DNA of 64,000 nucleotides from contig NZ_QNUX01000005.1 of NCBI RefSeq assembly GCF_003312425.1, forward strand, positions 124,001 to 188,000. The letters run 5' to 3'. The notes under the pieces were generated by a model, which saw only the letters and a program-made list of their open reading frames with translations, did no database searches and was not told the DNA's origin. Both the position numbers and the translations under genes were made by a program. Source of the stretch: Flavobacterium psychrolimnae. Its GTDB lineage: Bacteria; Bacteroidota; Bacteroidia; Flavobacteriales; Flavobacteriaceae. Of the stretch, positions 26,700-34,807 are shown in pieces (position 1 is the first letter of the stretch; every line of letters begins with the position of its first letter).

Positions 26700-27524
26700 T
26701 TATAAATTGATTTTATTGAATAATTTAATGCATTCCATGGTTTCTTTTACATCATGAACACGAAGGATTTTTGCTCCTTTTGTCAATGCCAAAGTATTCA
26801 AAACCGTAGTTCCATTTAACGCATTTTCAATTGTGGTTTCTAGCGTTTTATAAATCATGGATTTTCTGGAAATCCCAACAAGAAGTGGTAATTCCAGTAT
26901 GTTAAATAATTCCATTTTTTTAAAAACTTCGTAATTTTGATTTATTGTTTTGGCAAAGCCAAAGCCCGGATCGATTATTAAATCATTGATCCCAAAACTT
27001 CGAGCCTTAGCCACTTTCTCCGAAAAATAGAATAACATTTCTTTTACAATATCATCATACTCCGTTAGCGTTTGCATCGTTTGCGGGTTTCCTCGCATGT
27101 GCATCATAATATAAGGAACATTATATTTTGCAATTATCTCAAACATTTTTTCGTCTAAATTTCCGGCTGCAATATCGTTGATGATAGCCGCGCCGCTTTC
27201 AATTGAAGCTTTAGCTACTTCACTTCTAAAGGTGTCAATCGAAATTATCGTTTCTGGAAAATGTTTTAAAATCAAATCTACAACTGGAACAATTCTCGAA
27301 ATTTCTTCTTGTTCCGAGACAAATTCTGCATTTGGTTTACTGGAATAAGCGCCAATATCTATAAAAGTTGCACCATCAAGGAGCATTTTTTCAACTTGAG
27401 AAAGTATTTCTATTTCATTTTTATACTTTCCACCATCAAAAAAAGAGTTGGGTGTCACATTCAAAATCCCCATTACTTTGGGAGTTGATAAGTCAACAAG
27501 TAATCCTTTGCAGTTAATAGTCAT
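26700..27524 (-). CDS. folP: Dihydropteroate synthase
   Basis: Joins p-aminobenzoate to the pterin pyrophosphate in folate synthesis, the sulfonamide target. The conserved opening MGILNVTPNSFFDGGKY with the pterin-pyrophosphate loop, the IDTFRSEVAK strand, the IINDIAAG block and the IIDPGFGFAKT motif are all present. The length of 274 is normal. The 168-base gap upstream, shared with the divergent DUF1599 gene, is made mostly of short tandem 7-base repeats. Confidence 0.97.
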   Translation of the reverse strand: MTINCKGLLVDLSTPKVMGILNVTPNSFFDGGKYKNEIEILSQVEKMLLDGATFIDIGAYSSKPNAEFVSEQEEISRIVPVVDLILKHFPETIISIDTFRSEVAKASIESGAAIINDIAAGNLDEKMFEIIAKYNVPYIMMHMRGNPQTMQTLTEYDDIVKEMLFYFSEKVAKARSFGINDLIIDPGFGFAKTINQNYEVFKKMELFNILELPLLVGISRKSMIYKTLETTIENALNGTTVLNTLALTKGAKILRVHDVKETMECIKLFNKINL

Positions 27525-27534
27525 TTTTTTAGTA

Positions 27535-27637
27535 TTCAGTGTTCAGTGTTCAGTTTCAGACAACAATTATCAAAACCACTGCATTCTGCATTCAAACATT
27601 ATATTCTGTTTGTGGTTAAGAGTCTTTGTACTTTGTA
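27535..27637. repeat. Three heptamer tandem repeats in one promoter gap
   Basis: Within the gap between folP and the DUF1599 gene there are TTCAGTG in three units, the last one base different (27535-27555), TGCATTC twice (27580-27593) and CTTTGTA twice (27624-27637). All have period 7 but unrelated sequences. Confidence 0.85.
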
Positions 27638-27662
27638 CTTCAATCTTAATTCTTTACTTTTG
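27633..27662 (+). promoter_or_regulatory. Promoter of the DUF1599 gene
   Basis: TTG (27633-27635), 19 bases, then TACTTTTG (27655-27662), a full match to the Bacteroidota promoter with the same spacing as the rpsF promoter. The -33 TTG lies within the CTTTGTA heptamer repeat, so a second TTG sits 7 bases further upstream. Confidence 0.7.
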
Positions 27663-27692
27663 AAAAAATTTCAAGACAAATATACACCAATA

Positions 27693-28238
27693 ATGAAGAA
27701 TACTTCAAAGGAATATGATACGGTGATTGCGACTTGTCGTGCACTGTTTATCAACAAAATGAAAGATTACGGATGTGCTTGGCGCATTTTAAGATTGCCT
27801 TCATTGACGGATCAAATCTACATAAAAGCCCAAAGAATTAGAAGCCTGCAGGAAAATGAAGTTCGTAAAATTGATGAAGATGAAACAGGAGAATTCATCG
27901 GAATTATCAATTATTCTATCATGGCATTAATTCAATTGGAATTAGGAGTAGTGGATCAACCTGATTTAGACGTTGTAAAAGCCACTGAATTATACGATGC
28001 CAAAGTCAAACTCACCAAAGATTTAATGGAAGATAAAAATCATGATTATGGGGAAGCTTGGCGCGAAATGCGTGTGAGTTCACTGACCGATTTAATTTTA
28101 CAAAAACTACTTCGTGTCAAACAAATTGAAGACAATAAAGGAAAAACATTAGTTTCTGAAGGAATCGACGCTAATTATCAGGATATGATAAATTACTCCG
28201 TTTTTGCGTTGATTCTAATGGGTTTTGGAAATAAATAA
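27693..28238 (+). CDS. DUF1599 protein with duplicated domain
   Basis: A 181-residue soluble protein. The start at 27693 (MKNTSKEYDTVIATC) lies 31 bases after a full promoter; an ORF extension back to 27546 would run through it. The sequence is an internal duplication: KMKDYGCAWRILRLPSLTDQI in the first half and HDYGEAWREMRVSSLTDLI in the second, each followed by a basic helix (KAQRIRSLQE and KLLRVKQIED). This is the DUF1599 family, common beside folP and tpiA in Bacteroidota. Function not established. Confidence 0.88.
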   Translation: MKNTSKEYDTVIATCRALFINKMKDYGCAWRILRLPSLTDQIYIKAQRIRSLQENEVRKIDEDETGEFIGIINYSIMALIQLELGVVDQPDLDVVKATELYDAKVKLTKDLMEDKNHDYGEAWREMRVSSLTDLILQKLLRVKQIEDNKGKTLVSEGIDANYQDMINYSVFALILMGFGNK

Positions 28239-28256
28239 TAAAAGCAATAACTAAAA

Positions 28257-29357
28257 ATGAAAAATATAATTACTCAATTTTCTAGAATTTTCGTTGGAAT
28301 CCTATTCATTATTTCCGGATTAATCAAGCTGAATGACCCAATTGGGTTCTCTTATAAATTAGCGGAATATTTCAGCGAACCTGTTTTCAACATGCCATTT
28401 TTTGTTCCGTTTGCATTAGGAATCGCTTTGTTTTTAGTAATTCTTGAAGTAGTTCTAGGTATTATGTTACTCATTGGTTACAAGACCAAATTCACTATTT
28501 GGAGTTTACTAATCCTGATTGTATTGTTTACTTTTCTAACTTTTTATTCTGCTTATTTTAATGTGGTAAAAGACTGTGGTTGTTTTGGAGACGCTTTGAA
28601 ACTAACACCATGGCAATCGTTTACTAAGGATATCGTTTTACTCTTCTTTATTCTGATATTATTTTTCAATCAAAAATTGGTAAAACCGTTGTTTAGCAAC
28701 AACGTACAAAACATAGTCATTTACGCCAGTATCGTTTTGTCATCATTAATGGGAGTTTGGGTTTTAAACCATTTGCCAATAATCGATTTCAGACCTTATA
28801 AAGTAGGAAACAATATTCAAAAAGGAATGCGAATTCCTGACGGAGCAGAAAAATCTGTGGTAGAAATGGTCTTTATTTACAAAGTTGGCGGTGTCGATAA
28901 AGAATTTACCGAAAAAGATTTGATGGCAATTCCTGAAGGCGCTGTATTTGTTGACCGAAAAGACAAAGTGATCACAGAAGGTTACGTTCCTCCTATTCAT
29001 GATTTTACAATGGAAAAAGACGGATCTGATTATAAAGAAGAATTTTTAGAAGCACCAAAATTGATGTTGATAACCGCTTACGATTTAACAAAAGCGGATC
29101 ACAGTGGAATGGCAAAATTAGAAAAACTGAATCAAGAAGCTAAAGCAAAAGGATATCAAGTGATTGCAATGACAGCCTCTTCACCCGAAGAAATAGCTGC
29201 TGCAAAAAAACAATTTGGTTTAACATTTGACTTCTATTTTTGCGATGCCATAACCGTAAAAACCATCGAAAGAGCCAATCCAAGTATTGTTTTGATTGAA
29301 AAAGGAACAATAAAACAAAAAGTTCATCACAATGATATTGCAGATTTAAAATTCTAA
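28257..29357 (+). CDS. DoxX/MauE-like membrane protein with C-terminal thioredoxin-like domain
   Basis: A 366-residue protein of the BT_3928 type. Residues about 5-150 form four to five membrane helices of the DoxX/MauE kind, with a conserved KDCGCFGDALKLTPWQ segment holding a Cys-Gly-Cys pair at the membrane surface. After a further helix (about 160-175) comes a soluble region whose end resembles a thioredoxin fold but lacks a CXXC motif. It sits 18 bases after DUF1599 and before a TlpA-like thioredoxin, so redox or disulfide traffic across the membrane is a plausible theme. Confidence 0.8.
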   Translation: MKNIITQFSRIFVGILFIISGLIKLNDPIGFSYKLAEYFSEPVFNMPFFVPFALGIALFLVILEVVLGIMLLIGYKTKFTIWSLLILIVLFTFLTFYSAYFNVVKDCGCFGDALKLTPWQSFTKDIVLLFFILILFFNQKLVKPLFSNNVQNIVIYASIVLSSLMGVWVLNHLPIIDFRPYKVGNNIQKGMRIPDGAEKSVVEMVFIYKVGGVDKEFTEKDLMAIPEGAVFVDRKDKVITEGYVPPIHDFTMEKDGSDYKEEFLEAPKLMLITAYDLTKADHSGMAKLEKLNQEAKAKGYQVIAMTASSPEEIAAAKKQFGLTFDFYFCDAITVKTIERANPSIVLIEKGTIKQKVHHNDIADLKF

Positions 29358-29375
29358 ATAAACTATAAAAACTAT

Positions 29376-29413
29376 AAAGTCGTAGAGTCCGAAACAGGAA
29401 ACTTTACGGCTTT
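29376..29413 (+). terminator. Terminator after the DoxX-like gene
   Basis: Thirteen-base arms AAAGTCGTAGAGT (29376-29388) and ACTTTACGGCTTT (29401-29413), paired with two G-U pairs, then a T-run to 29416. It lies 19 bases after the stop codon. Confidence 0.8.
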
Positions 29414-29562
29414 TTTGTTTAAAAGAATGGCAAGTTCTATTCCGAAAAATCACTAAGTCAAAATCATTAGATTATTTTTAAACTATAACGATATTGCTTT
29501 ATCATTTTCGGATAATGCTTTCAAAATTTCTTATTCTGTATAACGCATTCAAATTGTTTGAT

Positions 29563-29570
29563 TAACTTTG
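29563..29570 (+). promoter_or_regulatory. Probable -7 box of the thioredoxin gene
   Basis: TAACTTTG matches TAnnTTTG, 18 bases before the ATG at 29588. No good -33 TTG is seen at 17-20 bases upstream. The box supports the ATG at 29588 over the earlier one at 29558. Confidence 0.45.
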
Positions 29571-29587
29571 TTAAAAACAATACTAAA

Positions 29588-30085
29588 ATGAAAAAAATAT
29601 TTGCTTTATTAATTGCGTTTGCAACATTCTCTTGCACATCAAATGCACAAAAAACTAAATTCTCAAAAGAAGCTTTATCAGAAACCCTTTTAGCCACTGA
29701 TGGAAGTCAAGTTGCTTTTAAGGATATTTTGAAACAGTACAAAGGAAAAACATTAGTAATTGAAGTTTGGGCTTCTTGGTGTGGTGATTGTGTAAAAGCA
29801 ATGCCTAAACTAAAAGAATTACAGGCTAACCATCCTGATGTTGCTTACTTGTTTATTTCAATGGATAAAACTGCTGATAAATGGAAAGCTGGAATTGAAA
29901 AACATCAATTAAATGGTGGACATTTCATGGCAAATGACCAAATGAAAGGTGTATTTGCAAAAGCTGTAGATGTGGATTGGATTCCAAGATACATCATCGT
30001 AGACAAAACTGGAAAAATAGTATTGTACCGCGCTATTGAAACAGATTTTGAGAAAATTAATGAAACCTTACTAAGTTTGAGATAA
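29588..30085 (+). CDS. TlpA-like thioredoxin lipoprotein
   Basis: A 165-residue exported thiol-disulfide oxidoreductase. The start at 29588 gives a lipoprotein-type signal (MKKIFALLIAFATFSC). The active site is WASWCGDC, a CXXC in the TlpA/ResA setting, and the cis-proline region follows in DVDWIPRYIIVDKTGKI. It likely reduces periplasmic disulfides. A terminator separates it from the DoxX-like gene and it has its own -7 box; tpiA follows 69 bases later. Confidence 0.9.
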   Translation: MKKIFALLIAFATFSCTSNAQKTKFSKEALSETLLATDGSQVAFKDILKQYKGKTLVIEVWASWCGDCVKAMPKLKELQANHPDVAYLFISMDKTADKWKAGIEKHQLNGGHFMANDQMKGVFAKAVDVDWIPRYIIVDKTGKIVLYRAIETDFEKINETLLSLR

Positions 30086-30153
30086 TTATTTTAACTATTA
30101 TTTTTCAAACCATTATAAAATTAAAACCAAAAACTAAATATAACACAACGAAA

Positions 30154-30906
30154 ATGAGAAAGAAGATTGTTGCAGGAAATTGGAAAATGCATAAAAATGC
30201 AGAACAAACTGAAGATTTATTAAATGAACTAATAGCAAAAATACCAACAGACACTACTGTGCAGGTTATTGTAGCTCCTACTTTTGTGAACTTAGCGTCT
30301 GCTGTAGATCATTTAGAGTTTACTAATATTGATGTTGCTGCACAAAACGTTCATCAAGCCGAAGGTGGCGCTTTCACTGGTGAAATCTCAGCAGATATGT
30401 TAAAAAGTGTTGGTGTAGATATCGTAATTTTAGGACATTCAGAGCGCAGATCGATATTTCATGAAACAGATGCTTTGATTGCTAGCAAGGTAAATACAGC
30501 TTTGGAACATGATATGAGAGTTATTTTTTGTTTTGGAGAAGAATTAAAAGATCGCCAAACAAAAAATCATTTTAATGTGGTAGAAAACCAATTGCGAGAT
30601 GGATTATTTCATATTGAAGCAAAGGACTGGGATAATATTGTTTTAGCTTATGAGCCAGTTTGGGCAATAGGAACTGGAGAAACAGCTTCTCCGGAACAAG
30701 CACAAGAAATGCATGAATTTATTAGAGAAACTGTTCGTAAAGCTTTTGGAGGCGATATTGCTGATAACGTATCTATTCTTTATGGAGGAAGCGTGAAGCC
30801 TGATAATGCAAAAGAAATATTCTCGAAACCTGATGTAGACGGTGGTCTTATTGGTGGTGCTGCATTAAAAGCTGATGATTTTGTAGCAATTATAAATGCA
30901 ATATAA
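30154..30906 (+). CDS. tpiA: Triosephosphate isomerase
   Basis: Interconverts dihydroxyacetone phosphate and glyceraldehyde 3-phosphate. The substrate-binding Asn9 and Lys11 are in GNWKMHK, the electrophilic His in LGHSERR, the catalytic Glu in AYEPVWAIGTG with its flexible loop, and the phosphate-gripping YGGSVKPDN near the end. The length of 250 is standard, with all residues intact. It ends with a strong terminator shared with the convergent porin gene. Confidence 0.98.
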   Translation: MRKKIVAGNWKMHKNAEQTEDLLNELIAKIPTDTTVQVIVAPTFVNLASAVDHLEFTNIDVAAQNVHQAEGGAFTGEISADMLKSVGVDIVILGHSERRSIFHETDALIASKVNTALEHDMRVIFCFGEELKDRQTKNHFNVVENQLRDGLFHIEAKDWDNIVLAYEPVWAIGTGETASPEQAQEMHEFIRETVRKAFGGDIADNVSILYGGSVKPDNAKEIFSKPDVDGGLIGGAALKADDFVAIINAI

Positions 30907-30927
30907 ATTTCATTTTCAGATAGTATA

Positions 30928-30960
30928 AAAAAAGCGGTGATTTATTTTCACCGCTTTTTT
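30928..30960. terminator. Bidirectional terminator between tpiA and the porin gene
   Basis: Perfect 13-base arms AAAAAAGCGGTGA (30928-30940) and TCACCGCTTTTTT (30948-30960) with a 7-base loop, and a T-run on both strands. It lies 21 bases after the tpiA stop and immediately before the porin stop at 30962. Confidence 0.93.
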
Positions 30961-30961
30961 T

Positions 30962-32185
30962 TTAAATACCTATTTCTACCTGAAAACGTAAATACCAATT
31001 ATTCTTAGTACTTCCGTCGAAATAATTTAAAGTATCAAAAGTCAATTCGCTTTGCAGCTTAAAAGTATGTTCCCAAATATATTTGGTTAAACCAACAGTG
31101 TATTGTTTAGAATTTGGAGCCAAAGTCCTAATATCTTCTCCTACTTTTTGAGTAGAATACCTTCCTATAATCTCATAATTTGAAGGAAAGTTATAACTCA
31201 ACTGATGATCAAATCCGTTACCTACATAAGCATAATTAGATTGTGTAATGTCATCTGGATTAATGGTAACAGCATTCCTGGAAGTAGTTCTTGACATGTA
31301 ACTTGACATGGCAGCCCATCCGTTGTATTTCAACATAGCATCCAGCATCACTGATTTCATAGTTCGCTCCTCAAACAAATCATTTCCTAATTGTCCTTGC
31401 GTTCTCTTGGCATGATTATTTTGCTGAAAAGCTCCGGAAAGCAGTAGTTTTGGTTTTTTTTCTCTTACAATATCACCTTCAAAATAAGTCCCGTCCCTAG
31501 AAAAAGCTCCAAAGGGTAATAACTCCACTTTTCCGGTTACAGCAACTCCTGCATCAGCATTTCCTGTTATATTACGTCCTTCACCTGTTGAAACAGCCGT
31601 TTTGAAATTATAGGAGAATTTATCTTGAAATTCATTCATATTATGAACTTGGAAACCAAAATCCCTATCAATTGTAAATCTGGCGTTATTAATTGAGCGA
31701 TCCGTTAATTGAAGACCACCTGAAGAATTTACACGTTGACGGTTTCCTGGTAATTTTGTTTGCCCAAAACTGATATTCCAATGTTTATTAGGTCTGTAAA
31801 AAACAACCGCATCACGAATAATATTAATATTTTCTCCTTCTTGAATTTCTCCCACATCGCCCGGGGCAAATGATAATTGGACTGCATATAAAAATTTTGG
31901 TGAACCCACATATCCGTCAAATCGCAAACGCAAACGTCTGATTTGTCCATCATAAACGCCATCTTCACCTTCATTTTCAGTATAAGTAACTCTGTTTTGC
32001 ATTCGAAACCGAATATTTAATTGGTATAAACTGTCTGGAGAAGTAATTCCAATCCCTTTACCAAAACTGTAATAAGGAAGTGCAGATAATTTTAAGTCAT
32101 TATCTTGTTTATTTTGCTTTATAGTAACTTGAGCATTACCGGCAATACTGAGCAGAAAAACAAAAAATAAAATGATTTTTTTCAT
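30962..32185 (-). CDS. OprO/OprP-family porin
   Basis: A 407-residue outer-membrane beta-barrel of the phosphate-selective porin O/P family. It has a signal peptide (MKKIILFFVFLLSIAGNAQ), a first strand region around LYQLNIRFRMQNR, a RRLRLRFDGYVGSPKFLYAVQ segment typical of the family (only its core cited here), and a terminal aromatic-rich strand. The actual ion specificity cannot be told from sequence. It is divergent from prmA, and no phosphate-regulation genes are nearby. Confidence 0.85.
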   Translation of the reverse strand: MKKIILFFVFLLSIAGNAQVTIKQNKQDNDLKLSALPYYSFGKGIGITSPDSLYQLNIRFRMQNRVTYTENEGEDGVYDGQIRRLRLRFDGYVGSPKFLYAVQLSFAPGDVGEIQEGENINIIRDAVVFYRPNKHWNISFGQTKLPGNRQRVNSSGGLQLTDRSINNARFTIDRDFGFQVHNMNEFQDKFSYNFKTAVSTGEGRNITGNADAGVAVTGKVELLPFGAFSRDGTYFEGDIVREKKPKLLLSGAFQQNNHAKRTQGQLGNDLFEERTMKSVMLDAMLKYNGWAAMSSYMSRTTSRNAVTINPDDITQSNYAYVGNGFDHQLSYNFPSNYEIIGRYSTQKVGEDIRTLAPNSKQYTVGLTKYIWEHTFKLQSELTFDTLNYFDGSTKNNWYLRFQVEIGI

Positions 32186-32258
32186 TGTGTAGTTGTGTGT
32201 TAGTGCTACAAATGTAAAATAAAATTTGATTTACAAATGCCGTTTAAATAGTGATTGT

Positions 32259-32266
32259 TACCTTTG
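32259..32266 (+). promoter_or_regulatory. Probable -7 box of prmA
   Basis: TACCTTTG matches TAnnTTTG and lies 14 bases before the prmA ATG at 32281, giving a very short leader. The nearest upstream TTG is 30 bases away, outside the usual range. Confidence 0.45.
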
Positions 32267-32280
32267 CAAAAAAAATAAGC

Positions 32281-33114
32281 ATGTCAAACATATATATTGG
32301 GTACCATTTTACTATTGAGCCTAAAGAACTAGGTTCTGAAATATTAATCGCAGAACTGGGAGAAAGAGCATTTGAGAGTTTTACGGAAACTGAAACTGGG
32401 ATTTCAGCTTTTGTACAAAAGGATTTATGGGATGAAATGATTCTTGATGACATTCATATTTTACAATCAGATGAATTTACTATCGATTATACATTTGAAG
32501 AAATCGAACAGGTAAACTGGAATGAAGAATGGGAAAAGAATTTTGAAGCAATCGATGTAGATGGAAATTGTCATGTACGCGCCCCTTTTCACCCAAAAAC
32601 AGATGCCGAATTTGATATTGTCATCGAACCAAAAATGAGTTTTGGAACAGGTCACCACGAGACAACCCACATGATGATTCAGCATTTATTAGAAATAGAT
32701 GTTACCGGAATGAAAACACTGGATATGGGCTGCGGAACTGCCATTTTAGCAATACTTGCCGAGATGAAAGGAGCCCAACCAATTGACGCCATTGATATTG
32801 ATAACTGGTGTTATTTGAATTCAATTGAAAATGCACAACGCAATAATTGTAAACACATAACAGTTTATGAAGGTGAAGCAGCATTATTAGAAGGCAAAAA
32901 ATACGATTTGATTATTGCCAACATAAACAGAAACATTTTGTTGAACGATATGCAAAGTTATGTAGACAGTTTAAATCCTAATGGAACGCTACTTTTAAGC
33001 GGTTTCTATCAGGAAGACATCCCTTTTATAGATGCTTCTTGTACTGAAAAAGGATTAACGTATGTTAAAAAATTTGAAAGAAACAATTGGGTGTCTTTAA
33101 AATATGTAAATTAG
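32281..33114 (+). CDS. prmA: Ribosomal protein L11 methyltransferase
   Basis: SAM-dependent enzyme that trimethylates ribosomal protein L11. I start at 32281 (MSNIYIGYHF), just after the -7 box; an ORF extension to 32251 would overlap it. The N-terminal substrate-recognition domain is followed by the SAM-binding motif LDMGCGTAILA (about residue 143 onward) and the catalytic-domain motif IIANINRNIL, the family form of NPPY-like loops. The length of 277 is normal. It is 44 bases upstream of clpS, a common pairing in this phylum. Confidence 0.95.
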   Translation: MSNIYIGYHFTIEPKELGSEILIAELGERAFESFTETETGISAFVQKDLWDEMILDDIHILQSDEFTIDYTFEEIEQVNWNEEWEKNFEAIDVDGNCHVRAPFHPKTDAEFDIVIEPKMSFGTGHHETTHMMIQHLLEIDVTGMKTLDMGCGTAILAILAEMKGAQPIDAIDIDNWCYLNSIENAQRNNCKHITVYEGEAALLEGKKYDLIIANINRNILLNDMQSYVDSLNPNGTLLLSGFYQEDIPFIDASCTEKGLTYVKKFERNNWVSLKYVN

Positions 33115-33158
33115 TAGTACTATTTTTTATTAATTACGAAAGTACAAAAACCTACAAA

Positions 33159-33434
33159 ATGAGTACTAAAGAAAAAGTAAGAGAAAGAGTAAGTGTAAAA
33201 GAATCAATTAGTTTAGACAATGAAATAGTCGTTTACAACGATGATGTAAACACTTTTGACCATGTCATTGAAACTTTCATTCGCGTTTGTGATCACACTC
33301 CGGAACAAGCAGAACAATGTTCATTAATTGTACATTACAACGGAAAGTGTACCGTAAAAACGGGTCCTTATGATAAATTAAAACCGCAATGCACTCAATT
33401 ATTACAAGCAGGATTAAATGCGGAGATAATTTAA
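33159..33434 (+). CDS. clpS: ATP-dependent Clp protease adaptor
   Basis: A 91-residue adaptor that hands N-end-rule substrates to ClpAP/ClpCP. I start at 33159 (MSTKEKVRERVSVKE), because the ORF upstream to 33087 overlaps prmA and adds non-conserved residues. The core YNDDVNTFDHVIETFIRV is the ClpS signature (NDD in the N-degron pocket), and DHTPEQAEQCSLIVHYNGKC completes it. It follows prmA closely and should be on the same transcript. Confidence 0.95.
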   Translation: MSTKEKVRERVSVKESISLDNEIVVYNDDVNTFDHVIETFIRVCDHTPEQAEQCSLIVHYNGKCTVKTGPYDKLKPQCTQLLQAGLNAEII

Positions 33435-33526
33435 GTACAGTAAAAACTTCCACTAGAAATAAATTACTGTGAATAATTCAAAAACATTCTCTTTTATTCT
33501 ATATTTGAATAATAAAAAGTGTTTTT

Positions 33527-34798
33527 ATGGAAGAATACGGTAAACTTTTAGTTTTTGCAATGCCCATATTTTTGATATTGATTATCATCGAGAAAATATA
33601 TGGGCATTACAAAGGGGAAGATACTTCACCTAATATGGATTCTGTTTCCAGCGTAAGTTCTGGAATGGTAAATTCCCTAAAAGATGTTTTAGGACTTAGC
33701 ATCACGCTTGTTTCTTACGATTGGATTGCCTCTAAAATAGCTTTATTTGATCTTGAAGCTACTTTTTTCACCTACTTTATTGGATTTATCGCGATAGATT
33801 TTTATGGCTACTGGAGTCATCGTTTGTCGCATCAAATTAATTTTTTATGGAACAAACACGCGATTCATCACAGTAGTGAGGAATTCAATTTGGCCTGTGC
33901 CCTACGCCAACCCGTTTCCAGTTTTGTCAATCTGTTTACCTTTTTATTGATTCCAGCAGCTCTTTTAGGAGTTCCCTCCAAAGTGATTGCAATAACACTT
34001 CCTATTCATTTATTCCTCCAATTCTGGTATCATACCAAGCACATTAAGAAAATTGGTTTTCTGGAACACATACTCGTTTCTCCCTCCCATCATAGGGTTC
34101 ATCATGCCATAAATCCTGAATACATGGACAAAAATCATTCACAAATATTCATTATTTGGGATAAATTGTTTGGCACTTTTCAAGCGGAATTAGAAGCTGT
34201 TCCTCCTGTTTTTGGAATCACAAGACCAGCAAGAACCTGGAATCCAATTCGGATTAATTTTCAACATTTATGGCTGCTGATTACAGATGCTTGGCGTGCC
34301 GAAAACTGGAAAGACAAATTTACTATTTGGTTTAAACCAACAGGCTGGCGTCCAGAAAATTTTGAAGAAAGATATCCCGTTACAAAAATCACCAATGTTT
34401 ATGATTTTGAAAAATACGGCGTCCAACATTCTAAAAAACTGATGTACTGGTCTTTATTTCAAGCAATAATTACGTTATTACTTATTAGTTACCTTTACAA
34501 TTCAATCGCGTTAATAGGTTTGCCAAATGTTTTTATTTACGGAGCATTCATCTTCCTGACCGTTTACAGTTACACTGAACTGATGGACACCCGAAAAATT
34601 TCTGTGTTTTGGGAAAGTATCCGGTTTGTATTTGGAATTGGGCTAATTTTCTATTTTGGAGATTGGTTTGGGATGAATCAACTCTTTCCTTTTGCGAGTT
34701 ATATTATAGGCGGTTATCTCCTGTTATCGTTGGCTGTAACGGTATATTTTGTCACCATTAATTTTGAAAAAGAAACAATGATTGTAGCTCAATCTTAA
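33527..34798 (+). CDS. Fatty-acid-hydroxylase/sterol-desaturase superfamily membrane enzyme
   Basis: A 423-residue di-iron membrane oxygenase. The histidine clusters that bind iron are all present: HRLSH, HAIHH, HTKH and SPSHHRVHH. Several membrane helices flank them (about 10-25, 60-115, 125-165) with three or four more after residue 300. Substrate is not readable. By architecture it resembles the alkylglycerol monooxygenase branch (extra C-terminal helices, about 420 residues). The next gene, 9 bases away, is a lysoplasmalogenase, which makes ether-lipid cleavage an attractive reading. Confidence 0.85.
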   Translation: MEEYGKLLVFAMPIFLILIIIEKIYGHYKGEDTSPNMDSVSSVSSGMVNSLKDVLGLSITLVSYDWIASKIALFDLEATFFTYFIGFIAIDFYGYWSHRLSHQINFLWNKHAIHHSSEEFNLACALRQPVSSFVNLFTFLLIPAALLGVPSKVIAITLPIHLFLQFWYHTKHIKKIGFLEHILVSPSHHRVHHAINPEYMDKNHSQIFIIWDKLFGTFQAELEAVPPVFGITRPARTWNPIRINFQHLWLLITDAWRAENWKDKFTIWFKPTGWRPENFEERYPVTKITNVYDFEKYGVQHSKKLMYWSLFQAIITLLLISYLYNSIALIGLPNVFIYGAFIFLTVYSYTELMDTRKISVFWESIRFVFGIGLIFYFGDWFGMNQLFPFASYIIGGYLLLSLAVTVYFVTINFEKETMIVAQS

Positions 34799-34807
34799 AA
34801 ATAAAAA

